Under the pieces are notes generated by a model that was given only the letters and a program-made list of their open reading frames with translations, made no database searches and was not told the DNA's origin. A stretch of 22,433 nucleotides of DNA from an uncultured Gemmatimonadota bacterium (GTDB lineage: Bacteria > Gemmatimonadota > Gemmatimonadetes > Gemmatimonadales > Gemmatimonadaceae), in assembly GCA_946480295.1 (NCBI GenBank), contig CAMLIT010000072.1:1-22433 (forward strand). The letters are read 5' to 3'. Both the position numbers and the translations under genes were made by a program. Below are positions 8,028 through 16,095 of this stretch, in pieces (position 1 is the stretch's first letter; every line of letters begins with the position of its first letter).

Positions 8028-8591
8028 CTATCGTGTGTGCGACGCCGTCGCCCGCTGCACGGCGGGTTGCGCGTTCGTGCCCGGCACGCCGCGCCCCTCC
8101 CGCTCCTCCCGCTCGCGGTTCTCTCCTCCGCCGCCGTCGCCGGCGGGCGCGCCGGCGCGGATCTCGGTGTGCCGGATCTGGCCGCCGAGGTTCGCCGTCC
8201 ACCCCATCAGCCCCGCCGTGGCGAGGGCGAGGACGAGCGACGAGGAGGTGAACCACCGCGGGACCGCCGCCAATCGACGGAAGCCCGCGAGGCCGACGAG
8301 CGCGACGCCGCCGAGCACGCCGACGCCGATCGTCGCCGCGAGCGCCGCGCTCTCGTGCCGCTCGATGAGCGCCCGCGAGACGCCGGCGAGCCCCTCCACG
8401 CTGTCCTCCGCCGGCTCGCCGGTGAGATAGACGACGATCGCCGCGACCGCCGTGAGCGCGAAGACCACGAGGCTCGTCCGCGTGAGCTCCGTGCTCCGCC
8501 GCCACAGCGCGGCGACGAGCAGCGCGAGTCCGAAGAAGAGGCCGAGGACGGGAACGTGGTTCACCAGGAGATGAAGATGTGCGCCGTTCAT
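8028..8591 (-). CDS. DUF2231-like four-helix membrane protein
   Basis: A 187-residue inner-membrane protein with about four hydrophobic helices (residues about 10-30, 40-57, 83-103 and 115-132) and a hydrophilic Gly/Glu/Arg-rich C-terminal tail from about 145. The N-terminus MNGAHLHLLVNHVPVLG has the His-x-His and Asn-His-x-Pro pattern seen in DUF2231-type predicted membrane proteins. Further His residues at helix ends (ERHESAALA, GGQIRHTEIR) make haem or metal binding possible, which is inference. The gene starts 3 bases after the hemerythrin-like stop. Its GAGGTGA Shine-Dalgarno overlaps that stop codon, so the two are translationally coupled and probably work together in oxygen, nitric oxide or redox chemistry at the membrane. 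Confidence 0.7.
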   Translation of the reverse strand: MNGAHLHLLVNHVPVLGLFFGLALLVAALWRRSTELTRTSLVVFALTAVAAIVVYLTGEPAEDSVEGLAGVSRALIERHESAALAATIGVGVLGGVALVGLAGFRRLAAVPRWFTSSSLVLALATAGLMGWTANLGGQIRHTEIRAGAPAGDGGGGENREREEREGRGVPGTNAQPAVQRATASHTR

Positions 8592-8594
8592 GGC

Positions 8595-9140
8595 TCACCT
8601 CGTCGCGAGTTGCTGCCGCACGAGCTGGCCCACGACCAGCGCGGCGGGATACATGACCTGTTCCTCCATGAGCGCGTGGTGCTGCAGCTCGTCGGCGAAG
8701 CGCACGTAGCGCGGCAGGTGCGCGCGGCGGGCTGCGTCGCCGAGGGCGCGGGCGGCGGCGGCGATCCTGACGTGCTCCTGCAGCATCGTCGGCAGCTCGG
8801 CGCGCAGCGAGTCGGCGAGGGGAAGCACGTCGGCCATCGCCGGCTCGATGTCGTGGCGCGACAGCGGGACGAGCAGGCCGAGCTCGGAAAGCGCGATCTG
8901 CTGCTCGCGCGCGAAGTGGGGGCGCAGCACCTTCGCCAGCTCGCGCGCCGCCTTCCCAACGGGTCCGTCGAGCCTCGTCGCGCGCGTCAGCTCCTCGTCG
9001 AGCTGCGCGTGCTCCTCGACGAGCGCGCTCGGGATGCGCGGCTCGCCGGTCGCAACGGCCTGCTGCGCCGCCGCGCTCCTGGTCGCGGCCGGAAGTGCCG
9101 CGAGCGCGAGCAGCGTGACGCCGATCGTCATCGCCTTCAT
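8595..9140 (-). CDS. Secreted hemerythrin-like (HHE) protein
   Basis: A 181-residue exported protein. Residues 1-25 form a signal peptide (MKAMTIGVTLLALAALPAATRSAAAQQ, cut near AAA-QQ). The mature part is a helical bundle with hemerythrin-type metal ligands in order: His in VEEHAQLDEEL, His and Glu in LRPHFAREQQIALSE, His in MLQEHVRIA, and the pair plus Glu in LQHHALMEEQVMYP. Hemerythrin-like domains bind a di-iron centre and act in oxygen, NO or iron handling; a periplasmic version is less common than cytoplasmic ones. The ATG at 9140 follows an ideal AAGGAGG Shine-Dalgarno (9147-9153, 6-base spacing). It lies 66 bases after the histidine kinase stop and just before the DUF2231-like gene. 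The function itself is not shown. Confidence 0.75.
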   Translation of the reverse strand: MKAMTIGVTLLALAALPAATRSAAAQQAVATGEPRIPSALVEEHAQLDEELTRATRLDGPVGKAARELAKVLRPHFAREQQIALSELGLLVPLSRHDIEPAMADVLPLADSLRAELPTMLQEHVRIAAAARALGDAARRAHLPRYVRFADELQHHALMEEQVMYPAALVVGQLVRQQLATR

Positions 9141-9206
9141 GGTGATCCTCCTTCAGGGTGACGCCCGCAACCTACGCGTCGTAGATGAACGCACGATGAA
9201 TCCGCG

Positions 9207-10592
9207 TCACGGCGCGGCGACGGGCAGCGAGAGATGCGCGATCGTCCCGCCGGTGGCCGCGGGGAGGAGCTCCAGCGTGCCGTGGTGCACCGCCGCGGCG
9301 GCGGCGGCGATCGGCAGCCCGAGCCCGCTCCCCTCCGGGGCGACGCGGCGCGCCTCACGGCCGCGGAAGAAGCGATCGAAGATGCGCGGCCGCTCGTCGG
9401 CGGGGATGCCGACGCCGGTGTCCTCGACCTCGACGACCGCGCGCCCGCCGTCGCGCCACACGCGCACGTCCACGCGCCCGCCGCGCGGCGTGTAGCGGAT
9501 CGCGTTGTCGATGAGGACCCCGAGCATGCGGTGGGCGAGCCCGGCGTCGAGCATCGCCGGCGCCTCCTCCGTGCGCGAGAGCGCGAGGCAGACGCCCCGG
9601 CGCTCCGCGGCGGGGCGCCAGCCCTCCACCGCCCCGAGCACGATGTCGTCCACGTACAGCGGCTCGAGGTGCGCGGCGCGCTCGCCCGCGTCCACGCGCG
9701 CGAGCTGGAGCAGCTCGTCCACCAGCGCCGAGGTGCGCTGCAGCTCCCCATGGACCGCGTCGAGCACCTCCGCGCGCGCGCCGTCGCCGTGTCCATCGCC
9801 GTTGCCGTTGCCGTTGTGCTGCTGGCGGGCGCGCTGGTCGACGAGGGCCAGCTCCACGCGGCCGAGCATCCGCGCGATCGGGGTGCGCAGCTCGTGCGCC
9901 GCCTCGGCGAGGAAGCGTCGCTGCTGCGCCGATGCGCGCTCCAGCCGATCGAGGAGCGCGTTGAAGCGCGTGCCGAGCTGTCCCAGCTCGTCGTCGGCAT
10001 CGGCGATCGGCAGCCGGCCGGCGCCTCCCGTGCTCGTCAGGCGGTCGGCGGCGGCCGCCATCTCGCTCACCGGCCGCAGCGTGCGCCCGGTGAGCCACCA
10101 GCCGATGAGCGCCGCGACGAGGATCGACGCGGGGACGCCGAGGGCGAGCCGGAAGTCGATGTCGCGCAGCTCGCGCTCCACGCCAGCCGCGCTCGCGCGC
10201 ACGCGCACCGTCCACCCCGGCGCGAGTCGCGCGTCGAGCGGCGCCTGCACCATGCGGATCGGCGCGGCCAGCGTGTCGGTGCCTGACGCCGGCGATGCCG
10301 CGGCGAGGACGACGCCGGCCGGGCTCACGAAATCGATCCGGCGGTCCTGGAACTGCGTCTCGCCGGCCACGTGCCGCACCGTCGCCTCCGCCGAGACGTA
10401 CTCGGCGAGCTCGAGCCGGAAGACGCGCTGCGCCAGCGCGAGCGAGCTGGCGAGGCCGCGATCGAACTCCGCGGCGATCGTGCGCTGGAAGGCGACGTGC
10501 AGCAGCGCCACCGTCGCCAGGAGGAGCACGAGCGCCGAGCCCGCGTACCAGGCGGTGAGCCGCAGGCGGATCGGGTGCTGGGCGCGGGTCAT
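9207..10592 (-). CDS. Two-component sensor histidine kinase (HisKA type)
   Basis: A 461-residue inner-membrane kinase. It has TM1 at about residues 15-35, a periplasmic sensor of about 110 residues, TM2 at about 149-167, a HAMP linker (TGRTLRPVSEMAAAADRLT) and a HisKA domain with phosphoacceptor H233 in AEAAHELRTPIARM. The ATPase domain carries the N box (LIDNAIRYTP, N363), the DTGVGIP box (391-397), the F box (DRFFRG) and the G2 box GSGLGLPIA. A low-complexity Asn/Gly/Asp run (residues 260-271, from a CCGTTG-type hexamer repeat at about 9781-9818) sits in the loop between the two HisKA helices. The ATG at 10592 overlaps the response regulator stop (ATGA), giving a coupled pair. The signal is unknown; the sensor domain is not recognised. 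Confidence 0.95.
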   Translation of the reverse strand: MTRAQHPIRLRLTAWYAGSALVLLLATVALLHVAFQRTIAAEFDRGLASSLALAQRVFRLELAEYVSAEATVRHVAGETQFQDRRIDFVSPAGVVLAAASPASGTDTLAAPIRMVQAPLDARLAPGWTVRVRASAAGVERELRDIDFRLALGVPASILVAALIGWWLTGRTLRPVSEMAAAADRLTSTGGAGRLPIADADDELGQLGTRFNALLDRLERASAQQRRFLAEAAHELRTPIARMLGRVELALVDQRARQQHNGNGNGDGHGDGARAEVLDAVHGELQRTSALVDELLQLARVDAGERAAHLEPLYVDDIVLGAVEGWRPAAERRGVCLALSRTEEAPAMLDAGLAHRMLGVLIDNAIRYTPRGGRVDVRVWRDGGRAVVEVEDTGVGIPADERPRIFDRFFRGREARRVAPEGSGLGLPIAAAAAAVHHGTLELLPAATGGTIAHLSLPVAAP

Positions 10593-11284
10593 CGCCCCTC
10601 CACCGGCGCGACACGCGGCGCGGCGAGGCGGTAGCCCGCGCCGCGCACGGTGGCCAGCAGCGGCGCCTCGCCCGGCGCGTCGATCTTCCGCCGCAGCCGC
10701 GAGACGTAGACGTCGACGACGTTGCTCAGCGGATCGTAGTTCGCGTCCCACGCGTGCTCGCTGATCTGCTCCCGTCCCACGACGTGGCCGGCGCGGCGCA
10801 TGAGGTACTCGAGGACGGCGAACTCCTTGACGGTGAGGGTGATCGTGCGCGCGCCGCGCCGGGCGATCATCGTCGCGGTGTCGAGCTCCAGGTCGGCGAC
10901 GGCGAGCGTCGCCGGGACAGCCTCGGCCGGTCGGCGCATGAGCGCGCGCAGCCGCGCGAGGAGCTCGGCGAGCGCGTACGGCTTCACGAGGTAGTCGTCG
11001 GCGCCGGTCTCCAGGCCGGTGATCCGGTCGTCGACCGCGTCGCGCGCCGTCGCCATGAGGATGCGACCGCGCACGCCGCGGCGGCGGAGGTCGCGGCAGA
11101 GCGCGAGGCCGTCGGTGTCGGGGAGGTTGAGGTCGAGGACGATCGCGTCGTAGGGCGACACGGCGGCCTCGGTGAGCGCCTCCTCGCCGGTGTGGACGAC
11201 GTCCACGGCGAGGGAGGCGGCACGGAGGTAGGCGGCGACGGTGGCGGCGAGGGGGGCGTCGTCTTCGACGAGGAGGATGCGCAT
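10589..11284 (-). CDS. OmpR/PhoB-family response regulator
   Basis: A 231-residue transcription factor. The receiver domain (1-115) has the acidic pocket VEDD (7-9), phosphoacceptor D51 in VLDLNLPD, the conserved Thr near 79 and K101 in DYLVKPY. The winged-helix DNA-binding domain (about 130-222) shows TLTVKEFAVLEYLMRR and VDVYVSRLRRKID followed by LLATVRGAGYRL, typical of OmpR/PhoB. It is the partner of the downstream kinase. The ATG at 11284 follows a GGAAGG Shine-Dalgarno. A small inverted repeat surrounding that site is listed separately and might allow self-control. Targets are unknown; the hemerythrin-like gene just downstream is a candidate. Confidence 0.95.
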   Translation of the reverse strand: MRILLVEDDAPLAATVAAYLRAASLAVDVVHTGEEALTEAAVSPYDAIVLDLNLPDTDGLALCRDLRRRGVRGRILMATARDAVDDRITGLETGADDYLVKPYALAELLARLRALMRRPAEAVPATLAVADLELDTATMIARRGARTITLTVKEFAVLEYLMRRAGHVVGREQISEHAWDANYDPLSNVVDVYVSRLRRKIDAPGEAPLLATVRGAGYRLAAPRVAPVEGR

Positions 11285-11287
11285 GGC

Positions 11288-11307
11288 GGATACCTTCCGG
11301 AGTATCC
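11288..11307 (-). promoter_or_regulatory. Inverted repeat over the response-regulator ribosome-binding site
   Basis: GGATAC (11288-11293) and GTATCC (11302-11307) are perfect 6-base arms around an 8-base centre; the GGAAGG Shine-Dalgarno of the response regulator lies mostly in that centre. It could be an operator for autoregulation or an RNA hairpin that limits translation. Short enough to be chance. Confidence 0.35.
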
Positions 11308-11344
11308 ACCCGCGGCCGGGCGCCGTCAGTCGGCGCGGACCCTA

Positions 11345-11384
11345 CACAGGAGAAAGAACGAGGGGCTCGCTGAGCGAGCCCCTC
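11345..11384 (-). terminator. Rho-independent terminator of the lipoprotein gene
   Basis: A perfect 11-bp GC-rich stem (GAGGGGCTCGC, 11360-11370, with GCGAGCCCCTC, 11374-11384) and a 3-base loop, followed on the minus strand by a T-rich run (GTTCTTTCTCCTG). It lies about 30 bases past the lipoprotein stop codon and also insulates the response regulator promoter region from read-through. Confidence 0.85.
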
Positions 11385-11415
11385 GCAGGGGTAGAGAGCC
11401 TGAGGGCCTCGAGCG

Positions 11416-13005
11416 TCAGTCGGTGCCGTAGCCACTGGCCCACCCCGACACGCCGGTGCTCTCGTACGTGTACGTGCCGCACATCGTGTAGGTGTACCAC
11501 GTAGTGGCGGTATAGCAGTACGGGCTAGAGTTCGAGTGGGAGAACGGCGTCAGCGAGATCGTACCCCCGGCCACGAACTGGCGGCCCGTCGCGTCCGTGA
11601 TCGTGAGATGGAGCTTCACGTCGGACCCGAGCGCGAACGCGGGCGTGCCGTACGAGTAGTTGCTGCTCCAGGAATAGTCGTGTGGGTAGGTGTACCACTG
11701 GCACGACGACCAGCCCCAGCCGGTGCAATACAGATACGTCGCCGAGCCGATGCTGGATCCCGCGCTGTAGTAGGTCGACGTACCAGGATAGCGCTCGAAC
11801 CAGGCGCTGGTTCCCCACGTGCTGGCGCACAGGGATCCCCAGCTGCTCGTGGCCGCATCATAGACATTCGAGCACTGCTGCCCATCCGGCGGGCTGACCG
11901 ACTCCACATGGAGCTGTGCGACCGTTGCGCCCCCGGAGATCGCGTCGAAGGCGATCGAGGCTGGGAACTCCGCCTGCTCGCCGAAGGCGCTCGCGTCCAT
12001 GTAGACGTAGGAAGCGTCGTAGGTCATGACGTCGTCGTACGTCGATTGATCCGTGTAGCAGTACCAGATGTCCGAGCACGGCTCGGTATGCGACGTCGCG
12101 ATGTTCGAATTGGTGGTATGCCAGTGGATCGCGTTGGCGTGCCACGACATCTTCACGATCGGGAGGACGATCTCGATCGTCGTGCTGGCCGCGTTGTTCG
12201 CCGAGTCCCAGTCGCCCGGCGTGACGTCGGTCGCCTGCACCTCCAGCGTGTGGGTCCCCGTCGCGGCGATGCTCGTCACGAAGGCGCAGCTCACCGTGCC
12301 CGCCGCATCGACCCAGATGCCGTTCGCCTGATCCACCTGCGTCCCGTCGACGAGCAGCACGCAGTTCGCGCGCGCGCCGACGTCTCCGTTCAACTCCTTC
12401 ACGACCGCCGTGACGGAGAAGCTCTGGCTGAGGTACGCCTGCGCAGGCGCGCCGATGCTGCTCACGGCGACGTCGGGCCGGCGCTTCACCGTGTCCTCGA
12501 CGGTGACCACGTCCGTGCGATTCTGGTCGATGCCGCGGACGTTGGTCTGCACCTGGATCGGCGCGTTCCGCAGGAGACCCTCGGTGGTCGTGCTCCAGTA
12601 ACCACCACCCGTCAGCCCGTTGAAGTTCACCGTCTGGATGGCGTCGCCGCTCGTGGTCAGGGTCTTGAGTTGTGCCTTGGCGATCTGTCCGGGAGGGGTG
12701 GCGCTCGCGTCGAGCTCACCGGTGGTCGCCTCGATGAGCGTCGTGCCGTCCCTGGCGAGGAGCGCGCGGCTCGTGACCACGGCGGAGCCGGACCGCCCGG
12801 TCGAGGGCTTGGCACCCCGGTCGGCGTACTTCTCGGCGTTGGGGTGGAAGAGGGACGGCGGCGCGGCGCTCGCATCGAGCTGTGCGCGCCCGGGCATGGC
12901 CTGTCGCGGCGACAGCGGCTCGCTCGAGCACGCGGCGAGCGCACAGAGGGCGCCGGCGCTCACGGCAAGCGTGGTGATCCTGCGGACCGCGGAGGGGGTC
13001 GGCAT
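11416..13005 (-). CDS. Large secreted lipoprotein with Ig-like (CARDB-type) domain and Tyr/Trp/Cys-rich C-terminus
   Basis: About 529 residues. A signal peptide ends in a lipobox (CALAAC-SS, lipidated Cys at residue 26), so the protein is anchored in the outer or inner membrane. A beta-rich region around residues 185-285, with RPDVAVSSIGAPAQA and TGTHTLEVQATDVTPGDWDSANN, resembles CARDB/APHP adhesion-like Ig folds. The remaining 250 residues are very rich in Tyr, Trp, Ser and Thr, with about eight Cys (for example PCSDIWYCYT, LYCTGWGWSSCQWY, PYCYTATTWYTYTMCG), consistent with a disulfide-bonded extracellular domain that I do not recognise. Start chosen at ATG 13005, which follows GAGGAAG; GTG at 13017 in the same frame is the alternative. 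The codon style of the C-terminal part is less GC-biased than its neighbours. A strong terminator follows. Confidence 0.75.
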   Translation of the reverse strand: MPTPSAVRRITTLAVSAGALCALAACSSEPLSPRQAMPGRAQLDASAAPPSLFHPNAEKYADRGAKPSTGRSGSAVVTSRALLARDGTTLIEATTGELDASATPPGQIAKAQLKTLTTSGDAIQTVNFNGLTGGGYWSTTTEGLLRNAPIQVQTNVRGIDQNRTDVVTVEDTVKRRPDVAVSSIGAPAQAYLSQSFSVTAVVKELNGDVGARANCVLLVDGTQVDQANGIWVDAAGTVSCAFVTSIAATGTHTLEVQATDVTPGDWDSANNAASTTIEIVLPIVKMSWHANAIHWHTTNSNIATSHTEPCSDIWYCYTDQSTYDDVMTYDASYVYMDASAFGEQAEFPASIAFDAISGGATVAQLHVESVSPPDGQQCSNVYDAATSSWGSLCASTWGTSAWFERYPGTSTYYSAGSSIGSATYLYCTGWGWSSCQWYTYPHDYSWSSNYSYGTPAFALGSDVKLHLTITDATGRQFVAGGTISLTPFSHSNSSPYCYTATTWYTYTMCGTYTYESTGVSGWASGYGTD

Positions 13006-13228
13006 CGGCTTCCTCACGGTGGGATAGGGGAGCGCCAGGGCGGTCGCCGTGCGCCATCGCTGCCGGAGCGGCTCCGCGCCTGACGACGCGAGAGTTCCGG
13101 CTGGAAAGCCATCCTCGCGGACGGAGCGGAGGTCGATGGTGCAGAGCGGACAGCGCGACTCTACGACTCGACTGCACTCCGTCGGGGACAGGCTCGGGGG
13201 GAAGAAGGTGACCGCGCGTCACGCCGAC

Positions 13229-13242
13229 TCGCGACGTCGCGA
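13229..13242. promoter_or_regulatory. 14-bp perfect palindrome in a 400-bp divergent intergenic region
   Basis: TCGCGACGTCGCGA is a perfect 14-base palindrome in the region between the lipoprotein start (13005, minus) and the barrel-protein start (13408, plus). It is a candidate operator for a dimeric regulator controlling one or both genes. Apart from it and a TAGGAT box at 13375-13380 that might be a -10 for the plus-strand gene, nothing else clear was seen in 13006-13407. Confidence 0.35.
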
Positions 13243-13407
13243 ACCAACCACCAGGGGCTGCAGCTGATGGGCGCACAAGGAAACGCACGCGCCCGCTGCC
13301 GTCAAGGCGACGTGCATAACGCTGCCGGCAGGGCTTCCCGCGCCGACCCTGAAACCACCCCCGCTCCTCCGGCGTAGGATCAGAGTCCCCAACCCGCAGT
13401 CGCTCCC

Positions 13408-15801
13408 ATGCTCGCCGTCCTCGCCGCGCTCGCGCTCCAGGTCCAGGTCACCGCCCCGCCGAAGAACGCGGTCGACAGCACGAAGAAGGGGGACTCCGTC
13501 GCCGTCCAGATGGGGCGCAGCGGGCGACACGGGCACCGACACGAGGAGAAGCGGATCCCGGTGACGCCGGCGCTCCTCGCCAGCGCCTTCCGCGACGCGA
13601 CGGCGAAGGCGCTGCTGGCCCGCGCGCGCATCGAGCGGATGTCGCAGGACTCGGCGCTCCTCTCGTACGAGGCGACCACCTACCAGCGCATCTCGGCGGG
13701 GATGGGGTTCAAGCGCATCGGCCGCGACCGCCTGATCTTCCGCCAGGAGGGGGCGACGCACGTGCGCTGGCAGCGCGGCATCGGCGCGTACGTCGACGTG
13801 ACGGGCGAGCGCACGGCGATCCCCATCGCCCCGACGGAGGCGCAGGAGGAGACGAACGAGGACCTGAGCTCCGGCGACGTCTCGCCGATCCCGTACTTCC
13901 CCGGCGCGGAGCCGCTGATCGCCTTCAACAGCGAGGGCAGCACGGCGAAGCAGTTCGTGAACGAGCGCGAGATCGTCAATCCGCTCGCCGAGGGATCCGA
14001 GGCGTACTACACCTTCCAGACGGGAGACTCGATCAGCTACCGCCTGCCCGGCGGGCGGCGGATCACGCTGCGCGAGCTGCGGGTGCGCCCGCGCAAGCTC
14101 GGCTGGAACGTCGTCGTCGGGTCGGTCTGGTTCGACACCGAGAGCGGGCAGGTCGTGCGCGCCGCGTATCGCATGTCGGAGCCGATGGACATCTGGGCGG
14201 TGGCGACGCAGGACGACCCGCATTCGATGGACGACGTGCCGGTGTGGGTGAAGCCGATGATCTCGCCGATGCACGCCCAGGTGGACGCGATCGCTATCGA
14301 GTACGGGCTGTACCAGGGGCGATTCTGGCTGCCGCGCATGAAGGCGCTGGAGGGGAGCGCGCAGGTGAGCTTCATGCACGTCCCCTTCCGGCTGGAGCAG
14401 AGCTATCGCTACTCGAGCGTGAACGCGGACCTGCGACTCGCCTCGATCCCGGTGAGCGGGTCGCGACTGGACACGCTTCCGGATTCGGTGCGGCAGCAGG
14501 TCCGCGATTCGATCCGCGAGGCGCGGCGCGAGGCGCGGCGGGCGGAGCGCGACTCGGTGCGCGAGGGGCTCAGGCCGCGTCCGCCGTCGGTGTGCGACAC
14601 GGCGGCGTATCGCGTCATCACGGGCTATCGCACCGACGCGCGCATCCCCGTGCTGACGCGCATCCCGTGCGACACCGCGAAGCTGGCGCACTCGCCGGAC
14701 CTGCCGAAGAGCATCTACGATCCGGGGGAGGAGATCTTCTCCGCGACGGACCGGGACGAGCTCATGGCCGAGGCGCGGGCGATGGGCGTGCAGCCGCCGC
14801 TGCTACTCGGCCATGGCCCGCTCCCGCCGCCGACGCTGAAGTGGGGCGCGCAGTTCATGCGCTACAACCGCGTCGAGGGGTTCTCGTTTGGCGGCAGCGT
14901 GGACGAGCAGCTCGGGGGCGGGTACAGCGTGTCGGCGTTGGGGCGCCTCGGCCTCGCGGACCTCGAGCCCAACCTCGAGCTGTCGGTCGCGCGCACGAAT
15001 CTCGTGCGCAGCTATCGCTTCACCGGCTACAACCGGCTGGTGTCGGCCGGCGACTGGGGGAACCCGCTCAGCTTCGGGAGCTCGGTGTCGGCGCTCCTCT
15101 TCGGGCGCGACGAGGGCTTCTACTACCGCGCGACGGGCGTGGAGCTGGCGAGCGCGCTGGAAGAAGGGACGGGGAGCCAGTGGCGGCTCTTCGCCGAGCA
15201 GGAGCGCACGGCGACGCCGAAGACGACCTTCTCGCTCGGTCCGGCGTTCATCCCCAACATCGTCGCGCGGCGCGCGACGTATTATGGCGGCGCGTACCGC
15301 TTCCTCGGCGCGCGCGGCGACGACCCCTTCGGGCTGCGCCTGACGAGCGACCTGCGGCTGGAGGCGGCCACCACGGGCGATTCATCGTATGGCCGCGGCG
15401 CGCTCGACCTCACGATCTCCCACGGCCTGGGCGGCGACGTCGTGGGTGCACTGACGGCGTCGGGCGGCAGCTCGCTGGGCGCGCTCCCGCCGCAACGGCG
15501 GTGGTATCTCGGCGGCACGCAGACGATCCGCGGCCAGCGGCCGGACACGGCCTACAGTGGCAACGGCTACTGGTTCGGCCGCGCGGAGCTCGGGCGGCAG
15601 TTCATGGGCATGCGCGCCACGCTGTTCGGGGACATCGGCTGGGTGGGGGACCGCGCGCGCCTGCGCGAGGTCGGGCGCCCGATGAGCGGCGTCGGCGCGG
15701 GCGCGTCGGTGCTCGACGGCCTGATCCGCTTCGACCTCGCCCGCGGGATATACCCGCAGCAGCGCTGGCGGACGGACCTGTACCTGGACGCGCGCTTCTG
15801 A
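13408..15801 (+). CDS. Omp85-like outer-membrane barrel protein with large N-terminal soluble region
   Basis: A 797-residue protein. A short hydrophobic N-terminus (MLAVLAALALQVQVTA) may be a weak signal peptide; it lacks basic residues. Residues about 40-400 form a soluble region of unrecognised fold that loosely recalls DUF5686-type periplasmic parts. The C-terminal 300 residues look like a beta-barrel: alternating hydrophobic strands, the segment YLGGTQTIRGQRPD with Arg711-Gly712 matching the loop-6 RG motif of Omp85/BamA-type proteins, and a terminal YLDARF ending in Phe, the outer-membrane assembly signal. The role (surface protein assembly, patatin-like secretion or lipid transport) is open. 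No Shine-Dalgarno is evident before the ATG at 13408. The small membrane-protein gene follows after 18 bases. Confidence 0.75.
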   Translation: MLAVLAALALQVQVTAPPKNAVDSTKKGDSVAVQMGRSGRHGHRHEEKRIPVTPALLASAFRDATAKALLARARIERMSQDSALLSYEATTYQRISAGMGFKRIGRDRLIFRQEGATHVRWQRGIGAYVDVTGERTAIPIAPTEAQEETNEDLSSGDVSPIPYFPGAEPLIAFNSEGSTAKQFVNEREIVNPLAEGSEAYYTFQTGDSISYRLPGGRRITLRELRVRPRKLGWNVVVGSVWFDTESGQVVRAAYRMSEPMDIWAVATQDDPHSMDDVPVWVKPMISPMHAQVDAIAIEYGLYQGRFWLPRMKALEGSAQVSFMHVPFRLEQSYRYSSVNADLRLASIPVSGSRLDTLPDSVRQQVRDSIREARREARRAERDSVREGLRPRPPSVCDTAAYRVITGYRTDARIPVLTRIPCDTAKLAHSPDLPKSIYDPGEEIFSATDRDELMAEARAMGVQPPLLLGHGPLPPPTLKWGAQFMRYNRVEGFSFGGSVDEQLGGGYSVSALGRLGLADLEPNLELSVARTNLVRSYRFTGYNRLVSAGDWGNPLSFGSSVSALLFGRDEGFYYRATGVELASALEEGTGSQWRLFAEQERTATPKTTFSLGPAFIPNIVARRATYYGGAYRFLGARGDDPFGLRLTSDLRLEAATTGDSSYGRGALDLTISHGLGGDVVGALTASGGSSLGALPPQRRWYLGGTQTIRGQRPDTAYSGNGYWFGRAELGRQFMGMRATLFGDIGWVGDRARLREVGRPMSGVGAGASVLDGLIRFDLARGIYPQQRWRTDLYLDARF

Positions 15802-15819
15802 CCGGCGCAGGATCAGCCC

Positions 15820-16095
15820 ATGCCCTGCCTGCTCACGCTCCTCGCGCTGGCGATGCCACGGCTGGTGATCGTCCTGCTGTGGCTCTTCACCTTCTGGTTC
15901 CGCGGGATCTTCGCGACGCCGCTCTGGCCGATCCTGGGGCTCATCTTCCTGCCGACGACGCTGCTCTGGTACACGGCGGTGCAGCACTGGTTCGGCGGGC
16001 AGTGGACGCTCTGGCCGGTGGTCGGGCTGGTCGTGGCGCTGATGATCGATCTCTCGCCGGCGCGGGGAGGGAGGCGGAGAGTGCGGGAGGGGTGA
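15820..16095 (+). CDS. Small conserved-looking membrane protein
   Basis: A 91-residue, strongly hydrophobic protein with about three helices (residues 4-25, 35-52 and 62-78), Trp-rich at the membrane edges (LLWLFTFWFRGIF, LWPILGLIFLPTTLLWYTAV). Function unknown. An AGGA Shine-Dalgarno precedes the ATG, and the gene starts 18 bases after the barrel-protein stop, so the two are likely co-transcribed. The last codons (ARGGRRRVREG) come from a GGGAGGCGG-like stretch resembling a decayed copy of the heptamer arrays found elsewhere in this window. Confidence 0.7.
   Translation: MPCLLTLLALAMPRLVIVLLWLFTFWFRGIFATPLWPILGLIFLPTTLLWYTAVQHWFGGQWTLWPVVGLVVALMIDLSPARGGRRRVREG

Noticed and set aside
9234..11431. 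Long plus-strand open frames opposite the two-component genes
   Set aside because: Low-complexity translations antisense to a kinase and regulator with all motifs intact.
11536..13083. A 515-codon plus-strand open frame opposite the lipoprotein
   Set aside because: No recognisable domain, Arg/Asp-rich; the minus strand has signal peptide, lipobox, Shine-Dalgarno and terminator.
13219..14691. A 490-codon minus-strand frame opposite the barrel protein
   Set aside because: Arg/His-rich antisense frame; the plus strand has a coherent barrel protein.
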